DNA of 8,157 nt, taken from Nitrospirota bacterium. Its GTDB lineage: Bacteria; Nitrospirota; Thermodesulfovibrionia; UBA6902. Below the pieces are notes generated by a model that searched no databases, was not told the origin of the DNA, and saw nothing but the letters and a program-made list of their open reading frames with translations. The DNA is taken from the NCBI GenBank assembly GCA_015491705.1, contig WFVK01000051.1, positions 1 through 8,157 of the forward strand, given 5' to 3'. This document shows, piece by piece, positions 1 through 6,284 of the stretch. The number at the start of each line of letters is the position of its first letter. Position 1 is the first letter of the stretch. Both the position numbers and the translations under genes were made by a program.

Positions 1-1
1 A

Positions 2-226
2 ATTATGACAAGGCTCAGGGAGCGCCGCACGAAGCTGCGGAAGATCAACAATGAAGAGATAGATAAACTCGCTGAAATCCTCAGCACGAGGGAACTGGCA
101 AAGTTTATAATCTTCAGGCAGGACTTTGACCGGGAATTAAGAAAAATCATCGCAAAGGTCAGGGGGAAGAAGGCTCGCAGACCCGGCAAGCGGGGGTATG
201 ACTTCCCTGATGACGGCAGCATGTGA
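2..226 (+). CDS. C-terminal part of a Spy/CpxP-like periplasmic protein (5' end outside the window)
   Basis: The reading frame is open to the left edge, so the first visible ATG at base 5 is probably internal and the gene is partial. The visible ~74 residues are strongly basic and helical. The segment LSTRELAKFIIFRQDFDREL resembles the C-terminal helix of Spy/CpxP-like ('periplasmic heavy-metal sensor') proteins, in which an L-T/S-x-x-x-x-A-x-(F/Y) turn is followed by a phenylalanine- and arginine-rich helix. Such proteins are commonly periplasmic chaperones or stress sensors encoded behind a sigma factor and anti-sigma factor, but that neighbourhood is not in view. No signal peptide can be seen because the N-terminus is missing. 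The stop TGA overlaps the GTG start of the next gene (GTGA), which suggests translational coupling. The family call rests on pattern recognition of one helix and is moderate at best. An alternative is a short basic protein starting at base 5. Confidence 0.5.
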   Translation: MMTRLRERRTKLRKINNEEIDKLAEILSTRELAKFIIFRQDFDRELRKIIAKVRGKKARRPGKRGYDFPDDGSM

Positions 227-912
227 AATCCGGGGAGACCATGTTTGAAAATCTGAGGCAATTCCTGATAATATGGTTTATAAAAACGCTCCAGAAATAC
301 GGGCCCCGCAAGGTCCGTGTTCTCGGGAAATCGCTTGAAATCTCCGAGAGAGTGTTTAACCCCCGGTTTTATTTTACAAGCGTGTTCATGGCAGAAAACA
401 TCAGGGTAAAGAAGGATGACATTGTGCTGGATATGGGAACAGGCTCGGGCATCCAGGCAATAATTGCAGGGCAGGAGGCATCAAAAGTCATAGCCGTGGA
501 TATAAATCCCGAGGCCGTCAGGTATGCCAGGAAAAATGTATGCGCCAACGGCCTGGATAAAACCGTCTCGGTAATCGAGGGAGACCTTTTCTCTTCACTG
601 GACAGGGGGCAGAAGTTCAGCGTCATTATCTTTACGCCTCCTTACCTTGACGGCAGGCCTTCCAATGATTTTGAGCATGCCCTGTTTGATTTCAACAAAG
701 ACCTGCTCAGAAGGTTTTTCAGCGATGCACGACAATACCTCGAGCCGGGCGGATATGTCCAGATGCTGTATTCATCAATTGCAGATCCCGCGCAGGCCCT
801 GAAAATACCGGCGGAGCTCGGCTGGCGGCACGAACTGGCGGCGCGGGAGAGAACCATGGGGGAAGAGTTTATGATTTACAGGTTTCGCCTGAACTGCAGC
901 CGGAGTCAATAG
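223..912 (+). CDS. Class I SAM-dependent methyltransferase, HemK/MTS type
   Basis: The 229-residue protein carries a Rossmann-type SAM fold. Motif I is LDMGTGSG (residues 69-76), the acidic ribose-binding residue lies in AVDINPEAV (D93), and motif IV is FTPPY (137-141). This order is typical of the 'methyltransferase small' (MTS) group, which includes PrmC/HemK and RsmC and modifies amide or exocyclic nitrogens of protein or RNA. The substrate cannot be read from the sequence. Position 138 of motif IV is Thr, where Asn, Asp or Ser is usual in N-methylating relatives. The N-terminal ~60 residues are a small hydrophobic and basic region, shorter than the helical substrate domain of PrmC, so this is probably not PrmC itself. 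Start choice is ambiguous. GTG at 223 overlaps the upstream stop by 4 bases but has no Shine-Dalgarno. ATG at 241 follows GGGGAG (232-237) with a short 3-base gap and would give 223 residues. It is probably co-transcribed with the gene upstream. Confidence 0.8.
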   Translation: MKSGETMFENLRQFLIIWFIKTLQKYGPRKVRVLGKSLEISERVFNPRFYFTSVFMAENIRVKKDDIVLDMGTGSGIQAIIAGQEASKVIAVDINPEAVRYARKNVCANGLDKTVSVIEGDLFSSLDRGQKFSVIIFTPPYLDGRPSNDFEHALFDFNKDLLRRFFSDARQYLEPGGYVQMLYSSIADPAQALKIPAELGWRHELAARERTMGEEFMIYRFRLNCSRSQ

Positions 913-933
913 TTCGTCAATTGGAGAGACTGA

Positions 934-1203
934 CCGGTTAACCTTAAATGTTGCATAAACGGGCACTAATTTTATGCTTAACCTTAACGTTGCATAAAGC
1001 GGACGGAGAGCCCCGCCGTAAAACCTTTATAAAGCGATGGGATATTGGAAATAGGTCTCTGTTGCAGGAAGTAACGGGGAGTGAAATTGCAAAAGAGGTT
1101 GATATGCGTGCTGAATATTTCCTCAAGGAATCGCAGATAAAGCTTTTCCGCCGGGCTCTCCGGCATGCGGGTGATGGTGTTATGCAACTGTAAGGTTAAC
1201 CCG
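934..1203. repeat. Repeat element with long imperfect inverted arms (MITE-like)
   Basis: This fills the gap between the methyltransferase and phosphoesterase genes. The terminal motif is TTAACCTTAA-(2-3 nt)-TTGCATAAA. It occurs in direct orientation at 938-960 and 978-1000, and inverted at 1179-1199 (18 of 21 positions match the 978 copy). The two ends continue as near-complementary arms, roughly 978-1053 against 1199-1116. Matching blocks are CGGAGAGCCC (1004-1013, against the complement of 1153-1162), AAAA-C/G-CTTTAT, GCGAT and GGAAATA (1047-1053, against 1116-1122). The right arm carries about 11 extra bases between the first two blocks. The outer flanks CCGG (934-937) and CCGG (1201-1204) extend the symmetry. 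There is no transposase and no obvious target-site duplication. An 81-codon open frame (948-1193) spans the element. Its start and stop fall inside the repeat motifs and it lacks a ribosome binding site, so I do not call it a gene. It could be a MITE, a REP-like element or a structured RNA. Confidence 0.65.
953..977. repeat. Short palindrome within the left end of the repeat element
   Basis: GCATAAA (953-959) and TTTATGC (971-977) form a 7-base perfect inverted repeat around an 11-base loop. It joins the two tandem copies of the terminal motif, which are offset by exactly 40 bases (938 and 978). The bases flanking it, GGTTAA before and TTAACC after, are also complementary, giving a nested palindrome. 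Confidence 0.5.
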
Positions 1204-1227
1204 GGAACCGGGAGAAGGTGGAGGATT

Positions 1228-1713
1228 ATGATAATAGGAATAATGTCGGATTCACACGACCATATCGAAAACATTAACAAGGGCATCGAGATATTCAGAA
1301 ACAGGAAAGTCGACCGCGTGCTGCACCTCGGGGATTATGTGAACCCCAATTCGGTCAGGGCCTGCCGCGGCGTGGAGTTCACAGGGATATTCGGGAACAA
1401 CGACGGTGACAAGTTCAGGCTTATAAGCGCGTTTAATGACATAGGCGGCCGGATCAGGGGTGAATTTTATGAGTTTGAGGAGGACAATCTGAAATTCGCA
1501 TGTTACCACGGAACCGAGTTGCAGTTGAAGAATGCCCTGGTGGAATCGGGGAACTACGATGTGGTCCTGTACGGGCATACGCACAAATGCGAAAATGTCA
1601 AAATCGGAGACACCCTCGTCCTTAATCCCGGAACAACCCACGGCTTTGAGTACGGGCCGACAGTCATGATATTCGATACCCGGACAAGGCAGGCGGAATT
1701 CATTGATTTATAA
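1228..1713 (+). CDS. YfcE/MJ0936-family metallophosphoesterase
   Basis: This is a 161-residue calcineurin-like phosphoesterase of the small single-domain YfcE/MJ0936 type. The metal-ligand motifs appear in order: D8 and H10 in SDSHDH, D36 in LGDYV, N58 in GNND, H94 in YHGTE, and H117/H119 in GHTH. NPGTTHGF (133-140) is the usual substrate-side loop near the C-terminus. Relatives are cytoplasmic, Mn- or Ni-dependent phosphodiesterases acting on model substrates. The physiological substrate is unknown and cannot be inferred here. The frame is open upstream to 1165, but ATG at 1228 is chosen because it follows AAGGTGGAGG (1215-1224) and gives the family's usual start (M-x-I-G-x-M-S-D-S-H). The upstream codons belong to the repeat element, whose right end lies only about 25 bases before the start codon. 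Any promoter must therefore lie in or before the element. The gene appears complete with all ligands present. Confidence 0.88.
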   Translation: MIIGIMSDSHDHIENINKGIEIFRNRKVDRVLHLGDYVNPNSVRACRGVEFTGIFGNNDGDKFRLISAFNDIGGRIRGEFYEFEEDNLKFACYHGTELQLKNALVESGNYDVVLYGHTHKCENVKIGDTLVLNPGTTHGFEYGPTVMIFDTRTRQAEFIDL

Positions 1714-1723
1714 GGCATTCTAT

Positions 1724-1767
1724 CATGTCCCGCCTGTGGTGTCGACGCAAGCGGAAGGCAGGGCATG
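1724..1767. terminator. Hairpin after the phosphoesterase gene, possible terminator
   Basis: CATGTCCCGCC (1724-1734) pairs with GGCAGGGCATG (1757-1767), giving an 11-base stem with one wobble and one mismatch around a 22-base loop. It lies 11 bases past the stop codon. There is no T-run on either strand, so it is not a classic intrinsic terminator. It could instead protect the transcript end or be a regulatory palindrome. Confidence 0.3.
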
Positions 1768-1847
1768 ACCGCAACAGATATGGAAAAAATATTTACAAAA
1801 AAGCGTTGCCCGGGCTGACCAGCCGTAAAGATCTATTACTGCTTTCA

Positions 1848-1877
1848 TTGACAAACTTCCGATGGTTTTGAAATAAT
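1848..1877 (+). promoter_or_regulatory. Sigma-70-type promoter of the ABC transporter operon
   Basis: A perfect -35 box TTGACA (1848-1853) is followed after 18 bases by AATAAT (1872-1877), a five-of-six -10 match. Transcription would start near 1884, about 55 bases before the ATPase start codon. It is the best promoter on the + strand of the window. Confidence 0.6.
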
Positions 1878-1903
1878 AATAGTTGTACTAAAGCGCAACT
1901 ATT
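1878..1903. promoter_or_regulatory. Perfect inverted repeat over the transcription start, candidate operator
   Basis: AATAGTTG (1878-1885) and CAACTATT (1896-1903) are perfect 8-base inverted arms separated by 10 bases. The palindrome begins directly after the -10 box and covers the predicted start of transcription. A dimeric repressor bound here would block RNA polymerase, so it is a natural operator candidate for the amino acid uptake genes. It could also form a small hairpin at the very 5' end of the mRNA. The regulator is not identified. Confidence 0.45.
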
Positions 1904-1937
1904 TCAATTCCAGAAAATAAACACCGGTCAAAAAAGA

Positions 1938-2705
1938 TTGATAAAATTTATCGGCGCCAACAAATCCTTTAACAATCGCCTTGTACTGAAAAATATCAAC
2001 CTCGAGATTGCCAAAGGAGAGGTCATCGTCATATGCGGCCCCAGCGGAGCCGGCAAAAGCACCCTGCTCAGGACCATCAACAAGCTCGAGCCGATAGACG
2101 ACGGCGAGATAATCGTTGACGGCATGTATCTGTCCGACCCCAAAACAGACCTGACCGCCCTCAGGGCGGAGATCGGGATGGTTTTCCAGCACTTCAACCT
2201 CTATCCACACAAAACCGCAATCAAGAACATCACACTCGCCCCCCGGAAGGTAAGGGGTTTAAGCAGGAAAGAGGCAACGGAAAGGGCGGAAAAACTCCTT
2301 GAAAAGGTCGGGCTTTTACACAGGCGTGACGCCTATCCCGTACAGTTGTCAGGCGGGGAGCAGCAGCGGGTTGCCATAGCAAGGAGCCTTGCCATGGAGC
2401 CGAAGATAATGCTCTTTGACGAGCCTACATCAGCCCTTGATCCCGAACTTATCAATGAAGTCCTCGATGTCATGGTATCTCTTGCAAAAGAGGGTATGAC
2501 AATGGTGGTCGTCACGCACGAGATAGGTTTTGCCCAGAAAGTCGCCGACAGAGTGGTCTTCATGGACAACGGGGAAATCCTTGAGATAGGCGCTCCGCCG
2601 GATATATTCGTAAATCCCCGCCATCCGCGTACAAAAGAATTCATGAGCAGTGTCTTTCACATTCCGGTTTTCAATGTGAATCAGGAGGAGGATCAAGATT
2701 TTTGA
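1938..2705 (+). CDS. Polar amino acid ABC transporter ATP-binding protein (GlnQ/GltL type)
   Basis: This 255-residue cytoplasmic ATPase powers uptake through the two permeases that follow. All motifs are intact: Walker [10 protein letters not shown] (34-42), Q-loop Q84 in [10 protein letters not shown], signature LSGGEQQ (137-143), Walker B IMLFDEP with D161/E162, D-loop SALD, and switch histidine H194. The C-terminal section with [12 protein letters not shown] and [10 protein letters not shown] is characteristic of the polar amino acid (PAAT/HisP-GlnQ) group. Translation is taken from the TTG at 1938, which gives the normal family start (M-I-x-F-x-x-x-x-K-S-F). The ribosome site before it is only a weak A-rich AAAAAGA. 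The last codons contain the strong AGGAGGAGG that serves the next gene, so the two are translationally coupled. Nearest characterised relatives by order and sequence are GltL/GlnQ, but the substrate (glutamate, glutamine, aspartate or other polar amino acid) cannot be fixed from the ATPase. Confidence 0.92.
   Translation: MIKFIGANKSFNNRLVLKNINLEIAKGEVIVICGPSGAGKSTLLRTINKLEPIDDGEIIVDGMYLSDPKTDLTALRAEIGMVFQHFNLYPHKTAIKNITLAPRKVRGLSRKEATERAEKLLEKVGLLHRRDAYPVQLSGGEQQRVAIARSLAMEPKIMLFDEPTSALDPELINEVLDVMVSLAKEGMTMVVVTHEIGFAQKVADRVVFMDNGEILEIGAPPDIFVNPRHPRTKEFMSSVFHIPVFNVNQEEDQDF
2683..2691 (+). promoter_or_regulatory. Strong Shine-Dalgarno that points to an ATT start
   Basis: AGGAGGAGG lies inside the 3' end of the ATPase gene. 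The codon 6 bases downstream, at 2698, is ATT. No ATG, GTG or TTG exists in the permease frame between here and 2758, 66 bases away, and no ribosome site precedes 2758. Confidence 0.65.
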
Positions 2706-3429
2706 ATTAGCGTATGAATTCGACTGGAGTATCCCCTTCAGGGAGCCTTACCTCTCAATGATGATTACAGGGGTCAAGGTAACGTTAATTCTTCTCGCGG
2801 CAACTACCGTCACCTCTCTCGTCCTGGGCACCGTAATCGCAATAATGCGCATATCACGGATAAAAATCCTGCGGGTGCTCGGCACCCTGTATGTCGAGAT
2901 ATTCCGCAATATCCCCGGCCTGTTCTGGATACTATTCTTCTACTTTGTTTTCCCTGATCTCCTTCCCTGGGGGCTGGGCGTGAAGCTCAACAGTTACCTG
3001 TATTATCCAATAGTGGCGGGCATACTCGGACTCACCGTTGATAATGCCTCATATGTATCCGATATCCTCCGCAGCGGCAGGCTGGCCATACCGCACGGCC
3101 AGAGAGAGGCTGCCATATCCACGGGGCTGAGCCGCGTGCAGCAGTATCTGCACGTGCTTCTCCCGCAGATGTTCAGGATCACCCTGCCTCCGCTGGGAAC
3201 CAGGATGGTGCACAATTTCAAGAACACGTCCCTGTGCATGGCCATAGCCGCTCCGGAGCTTACATGGGCCACGCAGAATATCGAATCACTGACCTTCCGC
3301 GGCATCGAGGCGACCACTATCGCGACACTGTTTTATATATTCCTGGCGGGAATAATGGTTTCAATGATTATCCTTCTGGAGAAATGGTGGAAGATTGATG
3401 TGTCCAGTATAAGCCATTCAAAGGCATAG
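2698..3429 (+). CDS. Polar amino acid ABC transporter permease (GltJ-like), probable ATT start
   Basis: This is an inner-membrane permease of the HisM/GltJ family. Counted from ATT at 2698 it has 243 residues, close to E. coli GltJ (246). The usual first ATG at 2758 would give 223. The 20 extra residues, including [13 protein letters not shown], resemble the conserved N-terminal segment of GltJ-type permeases (D-W-x-W-x-x-F, then Y-L before the first membrane span), so the extension is probably translated. Membrane segments follow, with [13 protein letters not shown] after the second, which matches the TLYVELFRN signature of GltJ. The cytoplasmic EAA loop that docks on the ATPase is [20 protein letters not shown] (residues 136-155 in the long form). 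The start overlaps the ATPase stop by 8 bases. If ATT is not used, the alternative is ATG at 2758, which overlaps a TGA ending a 15-codon out-of-frame ORF (2714-2761). Confidence 0.88.
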   Translation: MFELAYEFDWSIPFREPYLSMMITGVKVTLILLAATTVTSLVLGTVIAIMRISRIKILRVLGTLYVEIFRNIPGLFWILFFYFVFPDLLPWGLGVKLNSYLYYPIVAGILGLTVDNASYVSDILRSGRLAIPHGQREAAISTGLSRVQQYLHVLLPQMFRITLPPLGTRMVHNFKNTSLCMAIAAPELTWATQNIESLTFRGIEATTIATLFYIFLAGIMVSMIILLEKWWKIDVSSISHSKA

Positions 3430-3434
3430 AGACT

Positions 3435-4232
3435 ATGGATTTGCTCGAACAGTTCTCCAATATAAAATTCTATCTGTTAGGCTCGTATCCGCAGGGTGAG
3501 ATCGGCGGCCTCCTGCTGAATATCATACTCGCACTTCTTACAATATGCCTGAGTTTCTGGTTCGGCGTGCTGCTGGGCTACAGCAGGCTTTCGTGCAGGC
3601 TGTACATCAAGCTGCCGTGCATGGCATACATAGAAATCGTCCGCGCAACGCCTCTGATCATGATAATCTTCTGGGTCTATTTTTTCCTCCCGTATATCGC
3701 AGGGACGAATATCACGGTTTTCTGGAGCGCGGTCGCCTCCCTCTGCATATACGCCGCAGCATACCAGGCGGAGATTGTCAGGGCGGGCATAATAGCAGTG
3801 CCCAAGGGACAGCTTGAAGCCGCATTGTCGACAGGGATGTCGAGGTACAGGGCGATGAGGCACGTGATACTTCCCCAGGCTTTCAGGATTATGGTGCCGT
3901 CGTTTTTGAGCTTTTTCGTATCACTGTTCAAGGACACATCCACTGTCTTCATCATCGGGGTTATCGAGTTGACGCAGGCGGGCATAATCATAAGCCAGAG
4001 GGAACCCAACAAGATGTATGCCGCCTATGTATGTATGGGGATAGGATTCTGGATTGTGAGCTTCAGCATATCACAGCTTGCCAGAAGGCTGGAGAAACGG
4101 ATCGGCATATTCGACCTCGAATCCTACAGGCCCGATGCGTGCAGAGATGAATTCATGCTCCTGCCGAAGAAGAAAATAGCGGGTGAAGAGACACCGCCGG
4201 ACATTAGCTGCCGTTCAGCGGATTCACGATAA
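3435..4232 (+). CDS. Polar amino acid ABC transporter permease (GltK-like)
   Basis: This is the second inner-membrane permease of the operon, 5 bases after the first. It has 265 residues with five or so membrane spans between about 25 and 215. The loop after span 2 contains AYIEIVRATPLI (64-75), matching the Y-x-E-x-x-R-x-T-P-L motif of HisQ/GltK permeases. The EAA loop LEAALSTGMSRYRAMRHVIL (127-146) contacts the ATPase. The two permeases presumably form a heterodimer on an ATPase dimer. The C-terminus extends about 40 residues beyond the last span (from ~226), polar and partly basic with three prolines. This is longer than the roughly 220-225 residues usual for the family, and its role is unknown. 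The ribosome site is weak (AGAG at 3428-3431), consistent with coupling to the preceding gene. No substrate-binding protein gene follows. Confidence 0.9.
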   Translation: MDLLEQFSNIKFYLLGSYPQGEIGGLLLNIILALLTICLSFWFGVLLGYSRLSCRLYIKLPCMAYIEIVRATPLIMIIFWVYFFLPYIAGTNITVFWSAVASLCIYAAAYQAEIVRAGIIAVPKGQLEAALSTGMSRYRAMRHVILPQAFRIMVPSFLSFFVSLFKDTSTVFIIGVIELTQAGIIISQREPNKMYAAYVCMGIGFWIVSFSISQLARRLEKRIGIFDLESYRPDACRDEFMLLPKKKIAGEETPPDISCRSADSR

Positions 4233-4249
4233 GGCTGCGCAGGAGTAAA

Positions 4250-4325
<76 letters not shown>

Positions 4326-4334
4326 GTGGACAAA

Positions 4335-4364
4335 ATCATAACCCATATTTTTTTTGAAAGTCAA
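4335..4364 (-). promoter_or_regulatory. Promoter of tRNA-Phe
   Basis: Reading the minus strand, TTGACT (4364-4359) is followed after 18 bases by TATGAT (4340-4335). These are five-of-six matches to both sigma-70 boxes, ending 9 bases before the mature tRNA 5' end. The spacer is A-rich. The position is that expected for a stable-RNA promoter. Confidence 0.65.
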
Positions 4365-4450
4365 GCTGTGCAAACCATGTGAATCACTGAAACGATAATA
4401 ACCATATTCCGGGGTTAATCATTAACAATCTGCGGCTCAATAATTTTGTC

Positions 4451-5995
4451 ATGGTCAAGAAAACGGACATCCTGATGGCGGGAGCCTCGGGCGCCCTTCT
4501 CATAACCGGCTTTCAGCCGCTTGATTATTCCCTGATCACATGGTTCGCCCTTGTCCCGCTCCTGACGGCCGTAAGAGATAAAAATGCCCGGGCGGCCCTG
4601 TTCCTGGGGACACTGGCGGGTCTGGTATATTTTCTGGGGACAATCTACTGGGTGTCCCACTCCATGTATGTATACGGCAACCTCCCCGCGGCTGCAAGTT
4701 TCCTGATACTTCTCCTGCTCTGCCTTTACCTCGCCCTTTATACGGGGGTTTTTGCGCTGCTGTTTAATTTCCTTTCAAAAAGATCACGGGTGCCCGCGCT
4801 TTTAAGCGTGCCTGTTTTATGGGTCGCCCTTGAATACATCCGCACTTACGCTCTTACCGGATTCCCGTGGGCATTGCTGGGATATTCCCAGTACAGGCTC
4901 CTGCCCCTCATACAGATTGCCGATATTACGGGGGTCTACGGCGTCTCCTTTTTGGTGGCGTCCCTGAACGGCGCTGTATTTGATGTGTTGTTCTACCGGG
5001 TGAAGAGGCAGGACGGAATGCGCCTTTCTGCAGGATGGCCGTTTGCCGCCTGCTCGATACTCTATGCCGTTGCCGTCACAATGGCGTTCTTCTACGGTAC
5101 GGAGAAGCTGAGAGAATCCGGCAGCGGACAAAAAGTGAGAGTCGCCATTGTCCAGGGCAATATAGAACAGGATAAAAAATGGGATGTGAAATTTCAGCGA
5201 GAGGTCATCGATACATACAAACGCCTCACCATCAGGGCGGCAAAGACCGCGCCGGAGATTATCGTATGGCCCGAGACGGCCCTGCCGTTTATCTTCGGAT
5301 ACAACAAGGCCCTTACAGATGAATTTGTCTCCTTTCAGAAAGGGCTCGGCACCTACCTGCTCTTCGGGAGCGTTATTGCAAAAAATATCGGCGCGGACAA
5401 ATCCATGATGTCCAACAGCGCTGTCCTGCTGTCGCCGGAGGGGAATATAGTCTCAATCTATGACAAGATACACCTCGTGCCCTACGGTGAATACGTCCCT
5501 CTCAGGAGATTCTTCCCGTTTATAGAAAAGCTTACCGCCGGCACCGGAGACTTTCTGGCGGGAAAAGCCCCCATTGTAATGAAGACACCTTATGCAAAGA
5601 TCGGCAATCTCATCTGTTATGAGATCATCTTCCCGGGCCTCGTCAGAAAATTCGCTGAAAGAGGAGCGGACCTTTTGGTGACCATCACCAATGATGCCTG
5701 GTTCGGCCGCACGTCAGCGCCGTACCAGCACTTTGCCATGGCCGTGTTCAGGGCCATTGAAAACAGGGCCCCTGTCGTCAGGGCGGCCAATACCGGGATA
5801 TCAGGGTTCATAGACTCAAGGGGAAGGATCATAAGGAAAAGCGATATCTTTGTTGAGGCCGTGTTGACGGAAGATATTGCGCGCGGGGGCAACCGGAGCC
5901 TTTATACACGATACGGAGACATATTTGCCTATTCCTGCATAATCATCTCCGTATTATTGCTGGCGGCCAATATATTCTCATATGAGAGGAGGTGA
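4451..5995 (+). CDS. lnt: Apolipoprotein N-acyltransferase
   Basis: Lnt transfers an acyl chain from a phospholipid to the N-terminal cysteine of lipoproteins, the last step of lipoprotein maturation in the inner membrane. The 514-residue protein has the family layout. Several membrane segments occupy roughly residues 8-215, the nitrilase-like periplasmic domain about 228-475, and a final membrane helix about 491-509. The catalytic triad is present as E275 in VWPETALP, K339 in YDKIHLVPYGEYVP and C389 in NLICYEIIFP, close to E267/K335/C387 of E. coli Lnt. TNDAWFG (413-419) and R-A-x-E-N-R follow as usual. ATG at 4451 gives the expected N-terminus but has no clear ribosome site. An in-frame ATG at 4475 lies within the first membrane helix and is less likely. 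The gene stands alone on the + strand, convergent with the ribosomal operon. It ends with a perfect AGGAGGTGA although no + strand gene follows. Confidence 0.96.
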   Translation: MVKKTDILMAGASGALLITGFQPLDYSLITWFALVPLLTAVRDKNARAALFLGTLAGLVYFLGTIYWVSHSMYVYGNLPAAASFLILLLLCLYLALYTGVFALLFNFLSKRSRVPALLSVPVLWVALEYIRTYALTGFPWALLGYSQYRLLPLIQIADITGVYGVSFLVASLNGAVFDVLFYRVKRQDGMRLSAGWPFAACSILYAVAVTMAFFYGTEKLRESGSGQKVRVAIVQGNIEQDKKWDVKFQREVIDTYKRLTIRAAKTAPEIIVWPETALPFIFGYNKALTDEFVSFQKGLGTYLLFGSVIAKNIGADKSMMSNSAVLLSPEGNIVSIYDKIHLVPYGEYVPLRRFFPFIEKLTAGTGDFLAGKAPIVMKTPYAKIGNLICYEIIFPGLVRKFAERGADLLVTITNDAWFGRTSAPYQHFAMAVFRAIENRAPVVRAANTGISGFIDSRGRIIRKSDIFVEAVLTEDIARGGNRSLYTRYGDIFAYSCIIISVLLLAANIFSYERR

Positions 5996-6005
5996 CCCTC
6001 CCTGT

Positions 6006-6284
6006 CTATCTCATGCCTTTTTTGGCCGACTCTTCTTCAAAGAACTTCCGGTAAAGCACTTCCCATTCAGGGCTGCCCTCGTAAATCTTTTTTGAGTAGG
6101 ACTGCAGTTTTCTTCTCACTGACTCGTCGATATCCTCGGCAAGCTTCATCTCATTAATAATGACCCGTTTTATCTCACGCCTGACAATGCCCTCCTCCTT
6201 GAGGAGTGAAACGGCTTTCTTCCTTATGAGCCCGTTAAGAATAACGTGTGTAAGGTGTGTTATCTTGTCATCGGAGAGTCTCAT
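6006..6284 (-). CDS. DUF507 family protein (second copy)
   Basis: This 92-residue soluble protein is a member of DUF507, a family of about 90-95 residues of unknown function. It matches the family pattern: M-R-L-S at the start, a helix ending in V-x-x-x-I/V-I-x-x-E (here VRREIKRVIINEMKLAEDID), V-R-x-x-L, a Y/I-x-x-G-S/x-x-x-x-x-Y-R-K segment, and a basic helical C-terminus. It is largely helical and charged, with no signal peptide, membrane span or cysteine motif. The start ATG overlaps the stop of the upstream paralogue (ATGA, 6281-6284), so the two are very probably translated together and may form a heterodimer. It is the last gene of the minus-strand ribosomal operon. Its stop lies 10 bases from the convergent lnt stop, with no convincing terminator between them. 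Confidence 0.8.
   Translation of the reverse strand: MRLSDDKITHLTHVILNGLIRKKAVSLLKEEGIVRREIKRVIINEMKLAEDIDESVRRKLQSYSKKIYEGSPEWEVLYRKFFEEESAKKGMR

Noticed and set aside
948..1193. 81-codon open frame within the repeat element
   Set aside because: Its start and stop codons fall inside the repeated end motifs, there is no ribosome site, and the DNA is constrained by long inverted arms. No protein family is recognisable.
984..1286. 100-codon minus-strand frame over the element and the phosphoesterase start
   Set aside because: It runs through the start of a well-supported + strand gene and the inverted repeat, with no family resemblance or ribosome site.
3477..3863. 128-codon minus-strand frame and a 90-codon + frame (3545-3817) inside the second permease gene
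   Set aside because: Both are shadows of the GltK-like permease. Their composition (many Arg, His, Cys) is typical of out-of-frame translation.
5988..6001. GGAGG-TGAC-CCTCC hairpin between lnt and the DUF507 genes as a bidirectional terminator
   Set aside because: The stem is only 5 base pairs and is not followed by a T-run on either strand.
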